From Microbaculum sp051390635 (GTDB taxonomy: Bacteria > Pseudomonadota > Alphaproteobacteria > Rhizobiales > Tepidamorphaceae): DNA of 64,000 nt. The translations under genes and the position numbers were made by a program. The stretch is from the NCBI RefSeq assembly GCF_051390635.1, contig NZ_JBPODT010000001.1, positions 1,240,001-1,304,000 on the forward strand. The letters run 5' to 3'. The notes beneath the pieces are model-generated. The model worked only from the letters and a program-made list of their open reading frames with translations, made no database searches and was not told where the DNA came from. Of this stretch, positions 47,311-59,709 are shown one piece after another; position 1 is the first letter of the stretch, and the number at the start of each line of letters is the position of its first letter.

Positions 47311-47757
47311 TCAGTTCTTGTCCTCGGGCAGGATCGGCAGCGGATGCAGCTCGACCCCCTCATCGATCAGCGACTTGGCGTCCTCAAGGCTCGCCTCGCC
47401 ATAGATCGAGCGCTTGTCGGCTTCCTCGTAATGGATCTTGCGCGCTTCCTCGGCGAAACGCTCGCCGACATACTCGGAATTCTCCACCACGTGCTTCTTC
47501 AGTTGCCGCAGGGTATCGATCAGTTCCGCATGGCGCGGATCCGACGTGGCCACCGGCACAGCCTCCGCCGGTGCCTGGGCGCCCTTTTTCTTGGTCCCCG
47601 TTACCGCCGGCGCCATCAACGCCTTGGAAACCGTCGTCGAGCCGCAGGCCGGGCAGGCGACGGCCTCGGCCTTCACCTGCTTGTCGAAGCTGGCCGAATC
47701 CTTGAACCAGCCCTCGAACTCGTGGTCCTGCTCGCAGATCAGCGAGTAGCGGATCAT
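47311..47757 (-). CDS. DUF1178 protein
   Basis: 148 residues. The N-terminus MIRYSLICEQDHEFEGWFKD has a Cys, and CPACGSTTVSKALMAP a second Cys pair, together resembling a zinc ribbon; the C-terminal half is helical and charged. DUF1178 has no known function. It overlaps the hydrolase gene upstream by four bases (ATGA), so the two are coupled, an arrangement seen across Rhizobiales. Confidence 0.9.
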   Translation of the reverse strand: MIRYSLICEQDHEFEGWFKDSASFDKQVKAEAVACPACGSTTVSKALMAPAVTGTKKKGAQAPAEAVPVATSDPRHAELIDTLRQLKKHVVENSEYVGERFAEEARKIHYEEADKRSIYGEASLEDAKSLIDEGVELHPLPILPEDKN

Positions 47758-48623
47758 GACGCGCGCCGTTCCTGCGTTTCGACCGGCGGCTGGAACGTCC
47801 GGTCATGGGTCAGCGAGGGCACCCGCCCGCGCGCTTCCTCGACCTTCGCCAGATCGATCTCGGCGACAATCACCTCCGGCTCCGTGCCCGCTTCCGCGAG
47901 CACTTCGCCCCACGGCGCCACGATCAGGCTGTGGCCGTATGTCGCCCGCCCGTTCTCGTGCATGCCGCCCTGCGCGGCGGAAATCAGGAAAGCGCCGTTC
48001 TCCACCGCCCGCGCCCGCTGCAGCAGGTGCCAATGCGCCTCGCCGGTCACCTTGGTGAAGGCGGCGGGTGCCGAAAGCACCGTCGCACCGGCCTTGGCGA
48101 GCGCCCGGTAGAGATAGGGGAAGCGGATGTCATAACAGATCGACAGCCCGAGGCGTGCCCAGGGCAGATCCGCGACGACCGCCGCCGTACCTGAACGGTA
48201 GGTCGCCGATTCGCGGTAGGTCTCGCCGTTGGGCAGGTCGACGTCGAACATGTGAATCTTGTCGTAGCGGGCGGCGATCACACCCTGCGGATCTATGACA
48301 AAGGCCCGGTTGGCGCCCTGCGTCTCGGAGACCCGGATGGCGAGCGAGCCGACATGCAGCCAGATGCCGAGTTCGGCGGCGAGTTTGCGGAAGACGGCGA
48401 GCGCCTTGTCGTTCTCCTCGTCGGTAATGGATTCGAACAGTTTCGCCCGCTGGAGTTCCATGATCCCGGTCTGTTCGGGCGTCTGCACGTAGTCGACACC
48501 GCGCTTGGCCGCTTCCCGGATCAGGGCGACGGCCGCCTCGATGTTGCGGTCGACCGACCGCGTCCCCTGCATCTGGACGCAGGCTGCCGTGAATTTCCGG
48601 GAACCGGCCATCTTCGCGGTCAT
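47754..48623 (-). CDS. Carbon-nitrogen hydrolase (Nit1/Nit2 type)
   Basis: 289 residues. Nitrilase superfamily with the Glu-Lys-Cys triad: Glu in VQTPEQTGIMELQRA, Lys in RYDKIHMFDVDLPNG and Cys in LGLSICYDIRFPYLYR. The motifs fit omega-amidase or deaminated-glutathione amidase (metabolite repair) rather than true nitrilases. ATG 48623 with AAGGTGA is chosen over TTG 48641. It lies between grxC and DUF1178 on the same strand; the grxC neighbour fits a role in glutathione repair. Confidence 0.93.
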   Translation of the reverse strand: MTAKMAGSRKFTAACVQMQGTRSVDRNIEAAVALIREAAKRGVDYVQTPEQTGIMELQRAKLFESITDEENDKALAVFRKLAAELGIWLHVGSLAIRVSETQGANRAFVIDPQGVIAARYDKIHMFDVDLPNGETYRESATYRSGTAAVVADLPWARLGLSICYDIRFPYLYRALAKAGATVLSAPAAFTKVTGEAHWHLLQRARAVENGAFLISAAQGGMHENGRATYGHSLIVAPWGEVLAEAGTEPEVIVAEIDLAKVEEARGRVPSLTHDRTFQPPVETQERRAS

Positions 48624-48715
48624 ATCGTCACCTTCGAACAATCGAACCGGGCCATGTTACCCGAAACAGCCTATCGGCGGCACGTTGGTTCATGGTTAAC
48701 GGATCGTTTATGGCG

Positions 48716-48970
48716 TCATGCCGCCAGCAAGTCGTCCAGCTTGCCCTGGCGGTCAAGAGCATGGATGTCGTCCGATCCCCCCACCGATACCCCGTCGATG
48801 AACACCTGAGGCACCGTATGGCGGCCGGATTTCTGCATCATTTCGGTGCGCAGCGCTGGGGTCCGGCTGACGTCAATCTCCTCGAATTCGACGTTCTTCG
48901 CCTTCAAGAGCCGCTTCGCGGTGAAGCAATAGGGGCAAAACGGGGTGGTGTAGATGATGACTTTGGCCAT
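48716..48970 (-). CDS. grxC: Glutaredoxin 3
   Basis: 84 residues, thiol-disulfide exchange with glutathione in the cytosol. The active site is TTPFCPYCFTAKRLL (CPYC); HTVPQVFIDGVSVGGSDDIH carries the cis-Pro and glutathione-binding residues. ATG 48970 gives the family's usual start MAKVIIYTTP. It follows comF and precedes the nitrilase-type gene. Confidence 0.96.
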   Translation of the reverse strand: MAKVIIYTTPFCPYCFTAKRLLKAKNVEFEEIDVSRTPALRTEMMQKSGRHTVPQVFIDGVSVGGSDDIHALDRQGKLDDLLAA

Positions 48971-49029
48971 TGAAGAAATCCCGATCGGTACGACACCGGA
49001 CATATGCCGGGCACGGAATATATGGCGGC

Positions 49030-49824
49030 TCAAATCAGGGCAACAACCCTGGCGAAGGTCAGCACATCGACCCTCGCCGCTCCCGCGCGCCGGCAGACAC
49101 GGGCGCAGGCGTCCACCGTCGCCCCCGTCGTCATGACGTCGTCGACGATCAGCACTCGCCGCCCCTCCACCAGCGGGCGGTCCTCCCGCATCACCTTGAA
49201 GGCGCCCGAGACGTTTCTCCGCCGTTCGGACGCCGAAAGGCCGATCTGGCGGCGTGTGCCTTTCACCCGCGTGATCGCGGTCGGCGCGTAGTCGCGACCG
49301 GTTCGCCGCGCGATAGGCTCGGCGAGAAGGGCGGACTGGTTGAAGCGGCGCGAGAACAGGCGCCGGCGATGCAGCGGCACCGGCACGACCACATCGCAAT
49401 CGCCGATCAGCTCGGCGCCGGCGCGGATCATCTGCATGGCCATGACATCGGCCATCTCCAGCCGATCTTTAAATTTCAACGCATGGACCAGCGCCCGCGC
49501 GGGACCATCGTAGCGGGCAACCGTGCGGGCGCGGTCGTAATCCGGCGGATCGGAGATTGCCGCCGGGCTGACGAGCGGCTCGCCGGAATCGTAGGGAAAC
49601 GGCGTGCCGAGCGTCTGGCAGAAGGGTGGCGCGACGAAATCGACCCTGGCCCAGCACGGCCCGCACAGGCCCGGCGCCGTCACCGCGCCGCCGCAGGCCG
49701 CGCAGCGCGGCGGCAGGACCAGGTCGACGACACGCCTGCCGGCGCCCCCCAGGGCCACCGCGATCGTGTTCACGAAGCCGGAGCGGATCCGCTTCGCGAT
49801 CGCTCCTTCGACCTCGACGCTCAT
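49030..49824 (-). CDS. comF: ComF family phosphoribosyltransferase-like protein
   Basis: 264 residues. An N-terminal zinc finger (PPRCAACGG and LCGPCWARVDF) is followed by a PRTase fold with VVVPVPLHRRRLFSRRFNQS and the PRPP loop RRVLIVDDVMTTGATVDACA. ComF proteins help DNA uptake in some bacteria; elsewhere the role is unknown. ATG 49824 was chosen as the start nearest the family's usual length. It diverges from the methyltransferase gene and lies 59 bases before grxC. Confidence 0.92.
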   Translation of the reverse strand: MSVEVEGAIAKRIRSGFVNTIAVALGGAGRRVVDLVLPPRCAACGGAVTAPGLCGPCWARVDFVAPPFCQTLGTPFPYDSGEPLVSPAAISDPPDYDRARTVARYDGPARALVHALKFKDRLEMADVMAMQMIRAGAELIGDCDVVVPVPLHRRRLFSRRFNQSALLAEPIARRTGRDYAPTAITRVKGTRRQIGLSASERRRNVSGAFKVMREDRPLVEGRRVLIVDDVMTTGATVDACARVCRRAGAARVDVLTFARVVALI

Positions 49825-49945
49825 GACCGGCCATCCTGCCTTGGCGGCAAGCGTCGGTCGCCGCTGGCGATCCGTCAAGCGCCTTTGACCATTGGCCCGC
49901 CACGCGTCATATCTGCCCTGAAGATAGAAACCAGGATGCTTTCCC

Positions 49946-50866
49946 GTGACCGACGGGCTGACATTGTTCGACCGGGCCGCGCTCGCCCGCAATCGCGCGC
50001 GTGCCGCCGAAACCCTTGCGGAGGCCGATTTCCTGCTAGCCGAGGCCGCCGACGGGCTCGCCGCCCGCCTGCTGCCGATCGCCCGCGAGTTTCCCCTCGC
50101 CCTCGATCTCGGCGCCCATGACGGGCGGCTCGGCCGCGCCGCGCTCGCCACCGGCAAGATCGGCACGCTGATCAGCGCCGAGCGTTGCCGGCCGCTGTTA
50201 TCCAGACTACCGGCGCCCAGGCTCGCCCTCGACGAGGAGGCGCTGCCGATCCGCGACGAAAGCCTCGATCTGGTGCTGTCGTCGCTGACGCTGCAATGGG
50301 TCAACGACCTGCCCGGGACTCTGATCCAGATCCGCCGCGCGCTGAGGCCCGACGGCCTGTTCATGGCCGCGATCATCGGCGGCGAATCGCTGAAGGAGCT
50401 GCGCGAGGCCTTCATTGCCGCTGAGACGGAGATCCTTGGCGGGATCTCGCCACGGGTCGCTCCGTTCGTGGAGATCCGCGATGCCGGCGCACTGCTGCAA
50501 CGGGCGGGCTTCGCCTTGCCCGTCGTCGACGCCGACACGCTGACGGTGCGCTACGGGCAGCCCTTCGCGTTGCTGCGTGACCTGAAGCGCATGGGTTGGT
50601 CGAACGCGCTCACCGAGCGGGCGCGGGCGCCGCTGCGCCGCGACGTGCTGGTCAGGGCCATGGAACTCTACGCCGAGCGCAATGCCGATCCCGACGGGCG
50701 CCTACGCGCCACGTTCGAGTTCATCTATCTGCTGGGCTGGGCGCCGGACGAGAGCCAGCAGAAACCGCTGATGCCGGGCAGCGCGCGGATGCGCCTCGCC
50801 GATGCGCTGGGCACGAGAGAGCACTCGGCCGGAGAGCGCGCCGGCAATCGGGCAGATCCGGATTGA
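49946..50866 (+). CDS. SAM-dependent methyltransferase/hydroxylase-like protein (NDUFAF5/BioC type)
   Basis: 306 residues from GTG 49946. The Rossmann domain has LALDLGAHDGRLG, where the usual D-x-G-x-G-x-G is degenerate, then LDLVLSSLTLQWVNDLPGTL and RALRPDGLFMAAIIGGESL. These blocks match the family of mitochondrial NDUFAF5, which hydroxylates an arginine of complex I subunit NDUFS7, and BioC. In alphaproteobacteria the gene commonly lies beside comF and grxC. Substrate not provable from sequence. Confidence 0.88.
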   Translation: MTDGLTLFDRAALARNRARAAETLAEADFLLAEAADGLAARLLPIAREFPLALDLGAHDGRLGRAALATGKIGTLISAERCRPLLSRLPAPRLALDEEALPIRDESLDLVLSSLTLQWVNDLPGTLIQIRRALRPDGLFMAAIIGGESLKELREAFIAAETEILGGISPRVAPFVEIRDAGALLQRAGFALPVVDADTLTVRYGQPFALLRDLKRMGWSNALTERARAPLRRDVLVRAMELYAERNADPDGRLRATFEFIYLLGWAPDESQQKPLMPGSARMRLADALGTREHSAGERAGNRADPD

Positions 50867-50887
50867 GGCGGATCCGCCGAGCGCCGG

Positions 50888-51067
50888 TTATTTGAAGCTG
50901 TCGTTGACGGCCTGGTAGTTGGAAGTCAGCGTTCCGCCGAACTCGAATACAATGGCGGTAATCGCAACAAAGATCCCTGCGGCAATCAGGCCATACTCGA
51001 TTGCCGACGCGCCACGCTCGTCGGCAAAGAAACGTTTCAGGGGATTTTGAACTCGCGACGGAATCAT
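50888..51067 (-). CDS. Flp/Fap-type pilin
   Basis: 59 residues. A short basic leader (MIPSRVQNPLKRFFADERG) precedes ASAIEYGLIAAGIFVAITAI, the type IVb pilin motif: cleavage after Gly by a CpaA/TadV prepilin peptidase and a conserved Glu-Tyr in the hydrophobic stretch. Such pilins are exported by the Tad system for surface adhesion. No tad/cpa genes are in the window, so this is a detached pilin gene between a methyltransferase and mutT. Confidence 0.88.
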   Translation of the reverse strand: MIPSRVQNPLKRFFADERGASAIEYGLIAAGIFVAITAIVFEFGGTLTSNYQAVNDSFK

Positions 51068-51117
51068 TGTCCGGTCCTCGCAATCTCTTTGGTCCGCCCC
51101 CTTTAATCCGCGCAGAC

Positions 51118-51531
51118 CTACAGAAGATCGCGTAGCATCGGCACCAGAGGCAGGTCCGCGGGCGGCATCGGATAGTCGCCGAGGCGCAGAGGCCGCACCC
51201 AGGCGAGTTCCTGGCCTTCCAGGGGCCGGACATCGCCCTTCCAGCGCCGGCAAACGAAAAGTGGCATCAAAAGATGAAAGCTTTCGTAACCGTGGCTCGC
51301 AAAGGTCAGGGGGGCGAGGCAGGAGTCGTGAACCGTGATTCCGAGCTCTTCCTCGAGTTCACGCGTGAGCGCGTCCTCAGGCGTTTCGCCTGGCTCGACC
51401 TTGCCGCCGGGGAATTCCCATAGTCCTTCCATGGGCTTACCCGTCGGCCGTCGGGCGATCAGCACCCGCCCGTCGACATCGACCAAGGCGACGGCAGCGA
51501 CCAGAACGAGCGGGCGCCCGGCTGTCGGCAT
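51118..51531 (-). CDS. mutT: 8-oxo-dGTP diphosphatase MutT
   Basis: 137 residues, Nudix hydrolase that clears oxidised dGTP. The Nudix box is GGKVEPGETPEDALTRELEE with a following EELG. VLIARRPTGKPMEGLWEFPG is typical of MutT. ATG 51531 lies 10 bases after the argJ stop, so the genes are cotranscribed; argJ-mutT is a common pair in this order. Confidence 0.94.
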   Translation of the reverse strand: MPTAGRPLVLVAAVALVDVDGRVLIARRPTGKPMEGLWEFPGGKVEPGETPEDALTRELEEELGITVHDSCLAPLTFASHGYESFHLLMPLFVCRRWKGDVRPLEGQELAWVRPLRLGDYPMPPADLPLVPMLRDLL

Positions 51532-51541
51532 GGTAAACTCG

Positions 51542-52783
51542 TCAGCTCCGGTAATCGGCGTTGACCGCGATATATCCGTGAGTGAGGTCGCAGGTCCAAA
51601 CCCGCGCCTTGCCGTCGCCGATCCCCAGATCGACACGGATCACGATCTCCGGGGTCTTCATGTAGGCCGACACGGTCTTTTCGCTGTACTCGGGGTCTCG
51701 CTCCCCGTCGACGGCCACCCGGATATCTCCGAACCATATCGCCAGCCGGTCCCGCTCGGCCGGCTCGCCCGCCTTGCCGACCGCCATCACGACGCGGCCC
51801 CAATTGGCGTCCTCGCCGGCGACCGCGGTCTTGACCAGCGGCGAATTGGCGATCGCCATGGCGATCCGCTTCGCCGACTTCTTCGATTTCGCGCCATCGA
51901 CCTCGACAGTGACGAACTTCGTTGCGCCCTCCCCGTCACGCGCGATCATACGGGCGAGCTCGCCCATCACCGAGCCGAGCGCCTTGCGGAAGGCTTTCAG
52001 CCGCCTGTCCTTGGCATCGTCGATACGCGGCGCGCCGCGCTCGGCGGCCTTGCCGGTGGCGAACAGCAGCACCGTATCGCTGGTCGAGGTGTCGCCATCG
52101 ACGGTGACGGCGTTGAAGCTGTCGCGGGTCAGGCGTTTCAGCAGCTTTTGCAGCGCCGGCGCGGCGATCGGCGCGTCGGTGACGATGAAGCCAAGCATGG
52201 TCGCCATGTCGGGCGCGATCATGCCCGCACCCTTGGCGATGCCGCAGATCGTTACCTCCGTGCCGTCGATGTCGACCCTTGCGGTGGCTCGCTTGGGGAA
52301 CGTGTCGGTGGTCATGATGGCGCTGGCCGCGTCGGCGAAGCCATCCGGCTTCGCCTGCTTCGCAAGCCCGCCCAGCACCGTCTCGAACGGCGCCGGATCG
52401 AGTGGCTCGCCGATCACGCCGGTCGATGCCAGAAACACCTCCGCGACCTTGCAGCCGACCGCTTCGGCGGCGACCTTCGCCGTCGTGGCGACCGCATCCC
52501 GCCCCTTCATCCCGGTGAAGGCGTTGGCATTGCCGGAATTGACGACCAACGCCCGTGCCTCTCCGCCCGACAGCTTGTCCCGGCACCATTCGACAGGAGC
52601 GGACGGGCATTTCGAACGGGTTAGAACGCCGGCGACCGTGGTGCCCGGATCGAACACCATCAACAGCACGTCCTTGCGCCCCTTGTACTTGATGCCGGCT
52701 TCGGCGACCGCCATGCGGACGCCGTCGACGGGGGGCAGACTCGGAATTTCGGCCGGCTTCAGCGGCGAGACTTCATGCGCCAT
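51542..52783 (-). CDS. argJ: Glutamate N-acetyltransferase/amino-acid acetyltransferase ArgJ
   Basis: Recycles the acetyl group from N-acetylornithine to glutamate in arginine synthesis. 413 residues; a proenzyme that cleaves itself before the Thr of KGAGMIAPDMATMLGF. TVDGDTSTSDTVLLFATGKA, ANWGRVVMAVGKAG and the C-terminal GYIAVNADYRS are standard. It lies between the parvulin-type PPIase gene (24 bases upstream) and mutT, the order seen in many Rhizobiales. Confidence 0.96.
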   Translation of the reverse strand: MAHEVSPLKPAEIPSLPPVDGVRMAVAEAGIKYKGRKDVLLMVFDPGTTVAGVLTRSKCPSAPVEWCRDKLSGGEARALVVNSGNANAFTGMKGRDAVATTAKVAAEAVGCKVAEVFLASTGVIGEPLDPAPFETVLGGLAKQAKPDGFADAASAIMTTDTFPKRATARVDIDGTEVTICGIAKGAGMIAPDMATMLGFIVTDAPIAAPALQKLLKRLTRDSFNAVTVDGDTSTSDTVLLFATGKAAERGAPRIDDAKDRRLKAFRKALGSVMGELARMIARDGEGATKFVTVEVDGAKSKKSAKRIAMAIANSPLVKTAVAGEDANWGRVVMAVGKAGEPAERDRLAIWFGDIRVAVDGERDPEYSEKTVSAYMKTPEIVIRVDLGIGDGKARVWTCDLTHGYIAVNADYRS

Positions 52784-52807
52784 GAAACGTCCTCGACCCA
52801 GCTCGCG

Positions 52808-53719
52808 CTATTCCGACGTCTTCTCTTCGGCGGCGGCCGGTTCGCCTTCGCCCGCGTCGTCCGCGTCGTCCGCGGACGGCTGCTCGTCATCGGCCGGCTT
52901 GTCGAGGCGCTCGACCGTGCCCTCGTCACGCAAGCCCATGATGATGTCGCGCTGCTTCTGCCGCACCAGCATCTCGTAAAGCTGGTCTTCGACCTCGTCG
53001 AAACCCGGCTTGTCGCGCTTTTCCTCGACCTTGATGATGTGCCAGCCGAAATCCGACTTCACCGGTTCGGATACATCGCCGACATCGAGGGCGAAGGCGG
53101 CCTCGGCGAATTCAGGAACCATCTGTTCCTTGGTGAACCAGCCGAGGTCCCCGCCCTCGGCCCCGGAGCCGGGATCTTTCGACTTTTCCTTGGCGATATC
53201 GGCAAAATCCTTGCCCGCATCGAGCTCCGCCTTGATTTCCTTGGCCTCATCCTCGGTCTCGACCAGGATATGGCGGGCGCGCACGCGATCCTCGGGTGGA
53301 ATGTCGGCGATCACCTGATCGTAGAGCTTCTGCGCCTCCTCAGGCGTGGCAACCTTCTCGGCTTCGCGGCTGAGGTAGATTTCCATCAACGCCCGTTTGA
53401 CCAGATAGTCGATGCGCAGCTTGACCTCGTCCTCGTCGGCGAGCCCCGCTTCGCGGGCGGCCCCGGAGACGAGCTCCAGGTCCGTCAAATAGTTCACCAG
53501 ATAGTCGCGACGCTGGGCCTTGGACATCTGCGGCATGGACTCGCGGATGTCTTCAAGGGCCATTTTCAGGTCGTCTTTGGTGATGTCCTTGCCGTTGACG
53601 CGAGCAACGACGTCTGTTTCCTGCGCCGAAAGGGGCATTGGAAGCGTCATCGCCAGTCCGGCGGCGAGCGTGGCGGCCGCGCACATGCGCGTGAGCGACG
53701 AGGGGATCGAAATCGTCAT
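52808..53719 (-). CDS. Parvulin-type peptidyl-prolyl isomerase, periplasmic
   Basis: 303 residues with a signal peptide (cleavage near LSA-QET), a SurA-like N-terminal helical part and a rotamase domain: RVRARHILVETEDEAKEIKA, SGAEGGDLGWFTKEQMVPEF and SDFGWHIIKVEEKRD. It probably helps fold outer membrane proteins. The C-terminus is acidic and disordered. It diverges from secA, so two protein-export functions share an intergenic region. Confidence 0.92.
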   Translation of the reverse strand: MTISIPSSLTRMCAAATLAAGLAMTLPMPLSAQETDVVARVNGKDITKDDLKMALEDIRESMPQMSKAQRRDYLVNYLTDLELVSGAAREAGLADEDEVKLRIDYLVKRALMEIYLSREAEKVATPEEAQKLYDQVIADIPPEDRVRARHILVETEDEAKEIKAELDAGKDFADIAKEKSKDPGSGAEGGDLGWFTKEQMVPEFAEAAFALDVGDVSEPVKSDFGWHIIKVEEKRDKPGFDEVEDQLYEMLVRQKQRDIIMGLRDEGTVERLDKPADDEQPSADDADDAGEGEPAAAEEKTSE

Positions 53720-54088
53720 GAGCCGGGTTTTCCGTCTTGCTGGTGTCGGTTTGCCGGGCGCGCATCGCCACGGCTTTTCATCCTCAAGATCGCCGCCGCG
53801 CCGGCCGCCCCGATGGGCGGCGCGCGCGACCATTTGGATGCGGGCGCCAAGCTTGCTCAAACCGGCCGCGTTGACAAGGAGAAATCCGACTCTTATCTCA
53901 CCGCACGTTGTCCTCTCGGCCACAAATGCGCCCGACCCTTGATGGTACGGTCGCAATTCTGGGGTCGAGTCCGGCCCACCCGACCGGCCCCCGCTGGACC
54001 GGCCATGTTTCGACCGACCGCCCCAGTGGCGATCACATTCCCAAAAGGCGCCAACCGTTCGAGGCGAGGCGCCGGAGAGACGGCACTC

Positions 54089-56911
<2,823 letters not shown>

Positions 56912-56979
56912 GTCTCGCGGAACCCGCGGCGGTCCGTTGGCGTTTCCGGTAGCGTGGGAACAGTCGGACGGGCCGCGCC

Positions 56980-57861
56980 ATGCCTAATCGCCTGCTGATC
57001 GTCGCCAACCCCGGCGCATCCCGCGCCGATGTCGCCCTCGGTCCGGCGGTCGGGACACTGGCAGCCGCCGGGTTCGATCTCGACCTGCGCCAGCCCGACG
57101 ATGCAAACGACATTCCGGCCCTGATCGAACGGGAAGCGGCATCCTGCGACGCAATCGTCGTCGCCGGCGGCGACGGCACGGTCAACGCCGCCGCCGACGC
57201 CCTCATCCACGCCGGCAAACCTGTCGGCCTGCTGCCCGTCGGCACCGCCAACGACCTCTCCCTGACCCTCGGCATTCCCGCCGACCCGCAAGCCGCCGCC
57301 GACGTCATCATCGCCGGCCACAGCCGGGATATCGATGTCGGTCGCGTCAACGCAAAGCCGTTCCTGAACGTCGCCTCGATCGGTCTGTCGGTCGATATCG
57401 CCCGGCGCCAGGATACCGGACGCAAGCAGCAATGGCGGGCTTTCAGCTACCTCCTGACGACCATCGAGGTGCTCGGCGAGGCGAATCGGTTCCGCGCTGA
57501 GATCGAATGCGACGACGAGTCCGTCGTGGTCGACACCTACCAGATCGCCGTCGGCAACGGCGTCTTCTACGGCGGCGGCATGCGCATCGCCGAGGATGCG
57601 GCGATCGACGACGGTCTGCTCGACGTCTACGCGATCAAGGCGGCGGCGATCCTGGAACTGCTGGCCCTTGCGCCCGCACTCAGGGCCGGCAGGCACCTCG
57701 AGCGCGACGATGTTGTCTCTCTGCGCGGGGCGCGGGTGCGCATCGCCAGCACGCAGCCCCTGCCCATCAACACCGACGGCGAGGTGACCGCCAAGACACC
57801 GGCCGAATTCAGCGTCGATCGCAGCGCGCTGACGATTTTCTCCCCGGCATTGGATCCGTAA
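56980..57861 (+). CDS. YegS/DAGK-family lipid kinase
   Basis: 293 residues. The catalytic domain has the ATP motif VVAGGDGTVNAAADAL and LPVGTANDLSLTLGIP; the second domain has VGNGVFYGGGMRIAEDAAID and DGLLDVYAI. It should phosphorylate a lipid such as diacylglycerol, phosphatidylglycerol or a sphingoid base; the substrate is not readable. It lies 68 bases after secA on the same strand and upstream of the SLC13 permease. Confidence 0.9.
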   Translation: MPNRLLIVANPGASRADVALGPAVGTLAAAGFDLDLRQPDDANDIPALIEREAASCDAIVVAGGDGTVNAAADALIHAGKPVGLLPVGTANDLSLTLGIPADPQAAADVIIAGHSRDIDVGRVNAKPFLNVASIGLSVDIARRQDTGRKQQWRAFSYLLTTIEVLGEANRFRAEIECDDESVVVDTYQIAVGNGVFYGGGMRIAEDAAIDDGLLDVYAIKAAAILELLALAPALRAGRHLERDDVVSLRGARVRIASTQPLPINTDGEVTAKTPAEFSVDRSALTIFSPALDP

Positions 57862-57933
57862 GGGGGTCGCGGGAACGGTTCGGTGCCGTTACACATTGAG
57901 TCACGCAAGACCCGCACGCTACCCAGGCTTTTG

Positions 57934-59709
57934 ATGACTTTCGACCAGACATTCCTGTTCGCCCTGTTCGCCGCCGTTTTCGCGCTGATGCTATGGGGCC
58001 GGTTCCGCTACGACGTCATCGCGTTTTCCGCGCTGTTGATCGGCATAGTCGTCGGCGTCGTGTCCAAGGAGGCCGCCTTCAGCGGCTTCGGCCACCCGGC
58101 GACCATCATCGTCGCCCTGGTGCTGGTCGTCTCGCGCGGACTGGTCAACTCCGGCGCCATCGAGATCGTCATGCGCCTCATCGCCAATGGCGGCAAAAGC
58201 GTCGGCAGCCACATCGTCAAGCTTGCCGGGATCGGCGCGGCCCTGTCGGCCTTCATGAATAATGTCGCCGCGCTCGCGCTGCTGATGCCGGTGGACATCC
58301 AGGCCGCCGCAAAGGCCGGCCGCAGCCCGGCGATCACCCTGATGCCGCTGTCGTTCGCCACGATCCTCGGCGGCCTCGTCACCCTGATCGGCACGCCGCC
58401 CAACATCATCATCGCATCGTTCCGCGAGCGCACGCTCGGCGAGAGCTATCACATGTTCGATTTCGCGCCGGTCGGGCTGGCCTGCGCCGTTGTCGGCGTC
58501 GCCTTCGTCGCCACCATCGGCTGGCGCCTGATCCCGAAATCGGCGACCGAGCGCAATACCGGAGCGGAATTGCGCGACATTCACGGCTATATCGCCGAGT
58601 TGGTCGTCAGCGAAAAGTCGACTGCCGTCGGCCAGAAGGTCTCGGATCTGGACGAGATCGCCGAGGAGCACGAGGTCACCGTCGTGGGTCTTGTCCGGCA
58701 CGGCAACCGCCTGCCCGGAGGGGCCCGGCGCGAAGAGATCCATTCCGGCGACATTCTCGTGGTCGACGCCACGCCCAACGCGATCGACGCCTTCGTCGGC
58801 GCCCTCAAGCTCGGTTTCATCGGCGAGGAGAAGCATCGCCAGGCGGCCGGATCCGACCTGGAGGTGATGGAGGTCGTGGTGCCGCAGGATGCCCGCATCG
58901 TCGGCCGCTCCTCCGACGACGTGCGCCTGCTGAGCCGATACGGCGTCACCCTGCTCGGCATCTCGCGACGGGGCAAGCGCTTCCGCGAACGGGTACGGCG
59001 GCTGCCCATCGAGGCCGGCGACATCCTGCTGTTTCTCGGCCCCGTCGACCGCATCGAGGACGCGTCGATGCGCATTGGCGCCCTGCCGCTCGCCAAACGC
59101 GGCCTTCAGGTAACGCAACACGGTCGTGCCTGGCTCGCCGCCGGCATTTTCGGCCTGGCCGTCGCCGCGGCCAGCTTTGGCATCGTCTATCTGCCCGTCG
59201 CGCTCGCCGCCGTGGTGGTGGTCTACGTGATCACCGACATCATTCCCCTGCGCGAGGTCTACGACGGCATCGAGTGGCCGGTGGTGGTCCTGCTCGGCTC
59301 GATGATTCCGCTAGGCGTAGCGCTGGAGAATTCGGGCGGCACGCAGCTCATCGCCCACAGCCTGGTGACGATCGCCGCGGGCACGCCGCCCTGGGTCGTT
59401 CTCACCCTGTTGATGGTGGTTACGATGACGCTGTCGGACGTCCTCAACAACACCGCCACGGCCGTCATCGCCGCCCCGGTCGCCGTGGAAATCGCCGACA
59501 GCCTGGGGACCAGCCCCGATCCCTTCCTGATGGCGGTCGCGGTCGCCGCGTCCTGCGCATTCCTCACGCCGATCGGCCACAAGAACAATACGCTGATCCT
59601 CGGGCCGGGCGGTTATGCCTTCGGCGACTACTGGCGCATGGGCCTGCCGCTGGAGATAATCGTCATCGCCGTAGCGATCCCGGCGATCATGATCTTCTGG
59701 CCGTTCTGA
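57934..59709 (+). CDS. SLC13-family permease with two TrkA-C domains
   Basis: 591 residues. About 5-6 membrane helices, then two soluble TrkA-C (RCK_C) domains in the central part (about 210-390; LRDIHGYIAELVVSEKSTAV and LEVMEVVVPQDARIVGRSSD), then further helices. The membrane part has TLIGTPPNIIIASFRERTLG and TPIGHKNNTLILGPGGYAFG, typical SLC13/ArsB-type ion transport hairpins. Likely a sodium-dependent anion (sulfate or dicarboxylate) carrier. ATG 57934 is preferred to GTG 57883. Its stop codon lies in the first unit of a tandem repeat. Confidence 0.88.
   Translation: MTFDQTFLFALFAAVFALMLWGRFRYDVIAFSALLIGIVVGVVSKEAAFSGFGHPATIIVALVLVVSRGLVNSGAIEIVMRLIANGGKSVGSHIVKLAGIGAALSAFMNNVAALALLMPVDIQAAAKAGRSPAITLMPLSFATILGGLVTLIGTPPNIIIASFRERTLGESYHMFDFAPVGLACAVVGVAFVATIGWRLIPKSATERNTGAELRDIHGYIAELVVSEKSTAVGQKVSDLDEIAEEHEVTVVGLVRHGNRLPGGARREEIHSGDILVVDATPNAIDAFVGALKLGFIGEEKHRQAAGSDLEVMEVVVPQDARIVGRSSDDVRLLSRYGVTLLGISRRGKRFRERVRRLPIEAGDILLFLGPVDRIEDASMRIGALPLAKRGLQVTQHGRAWLAAGIFGLAVAAASFGIVYLPVALAAVVVVYVITDIIPLREVYDGIEWPVVVLLGSMIPLGVALENSGGTQLIAHSLVTIAAGTPPWVVLTLLMVVTMTLSDVLNNTATAVIAAPVAVEIADSLGTSPDPFLMAVAVAASCAFLTPIGHKNNTLILGPGGYAFGDYWRMGLPLEIIVIAVAIPAIMIFWPF

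Noticed and set aside
52775..54088. Long plus-strand open frame in front of secA, giving a 1378-codon reading frame
   Set aside because: It is antisense to the parvulin gene. SecA normally starts at the motif found at 54089, so the extension is a high-GC artefact.
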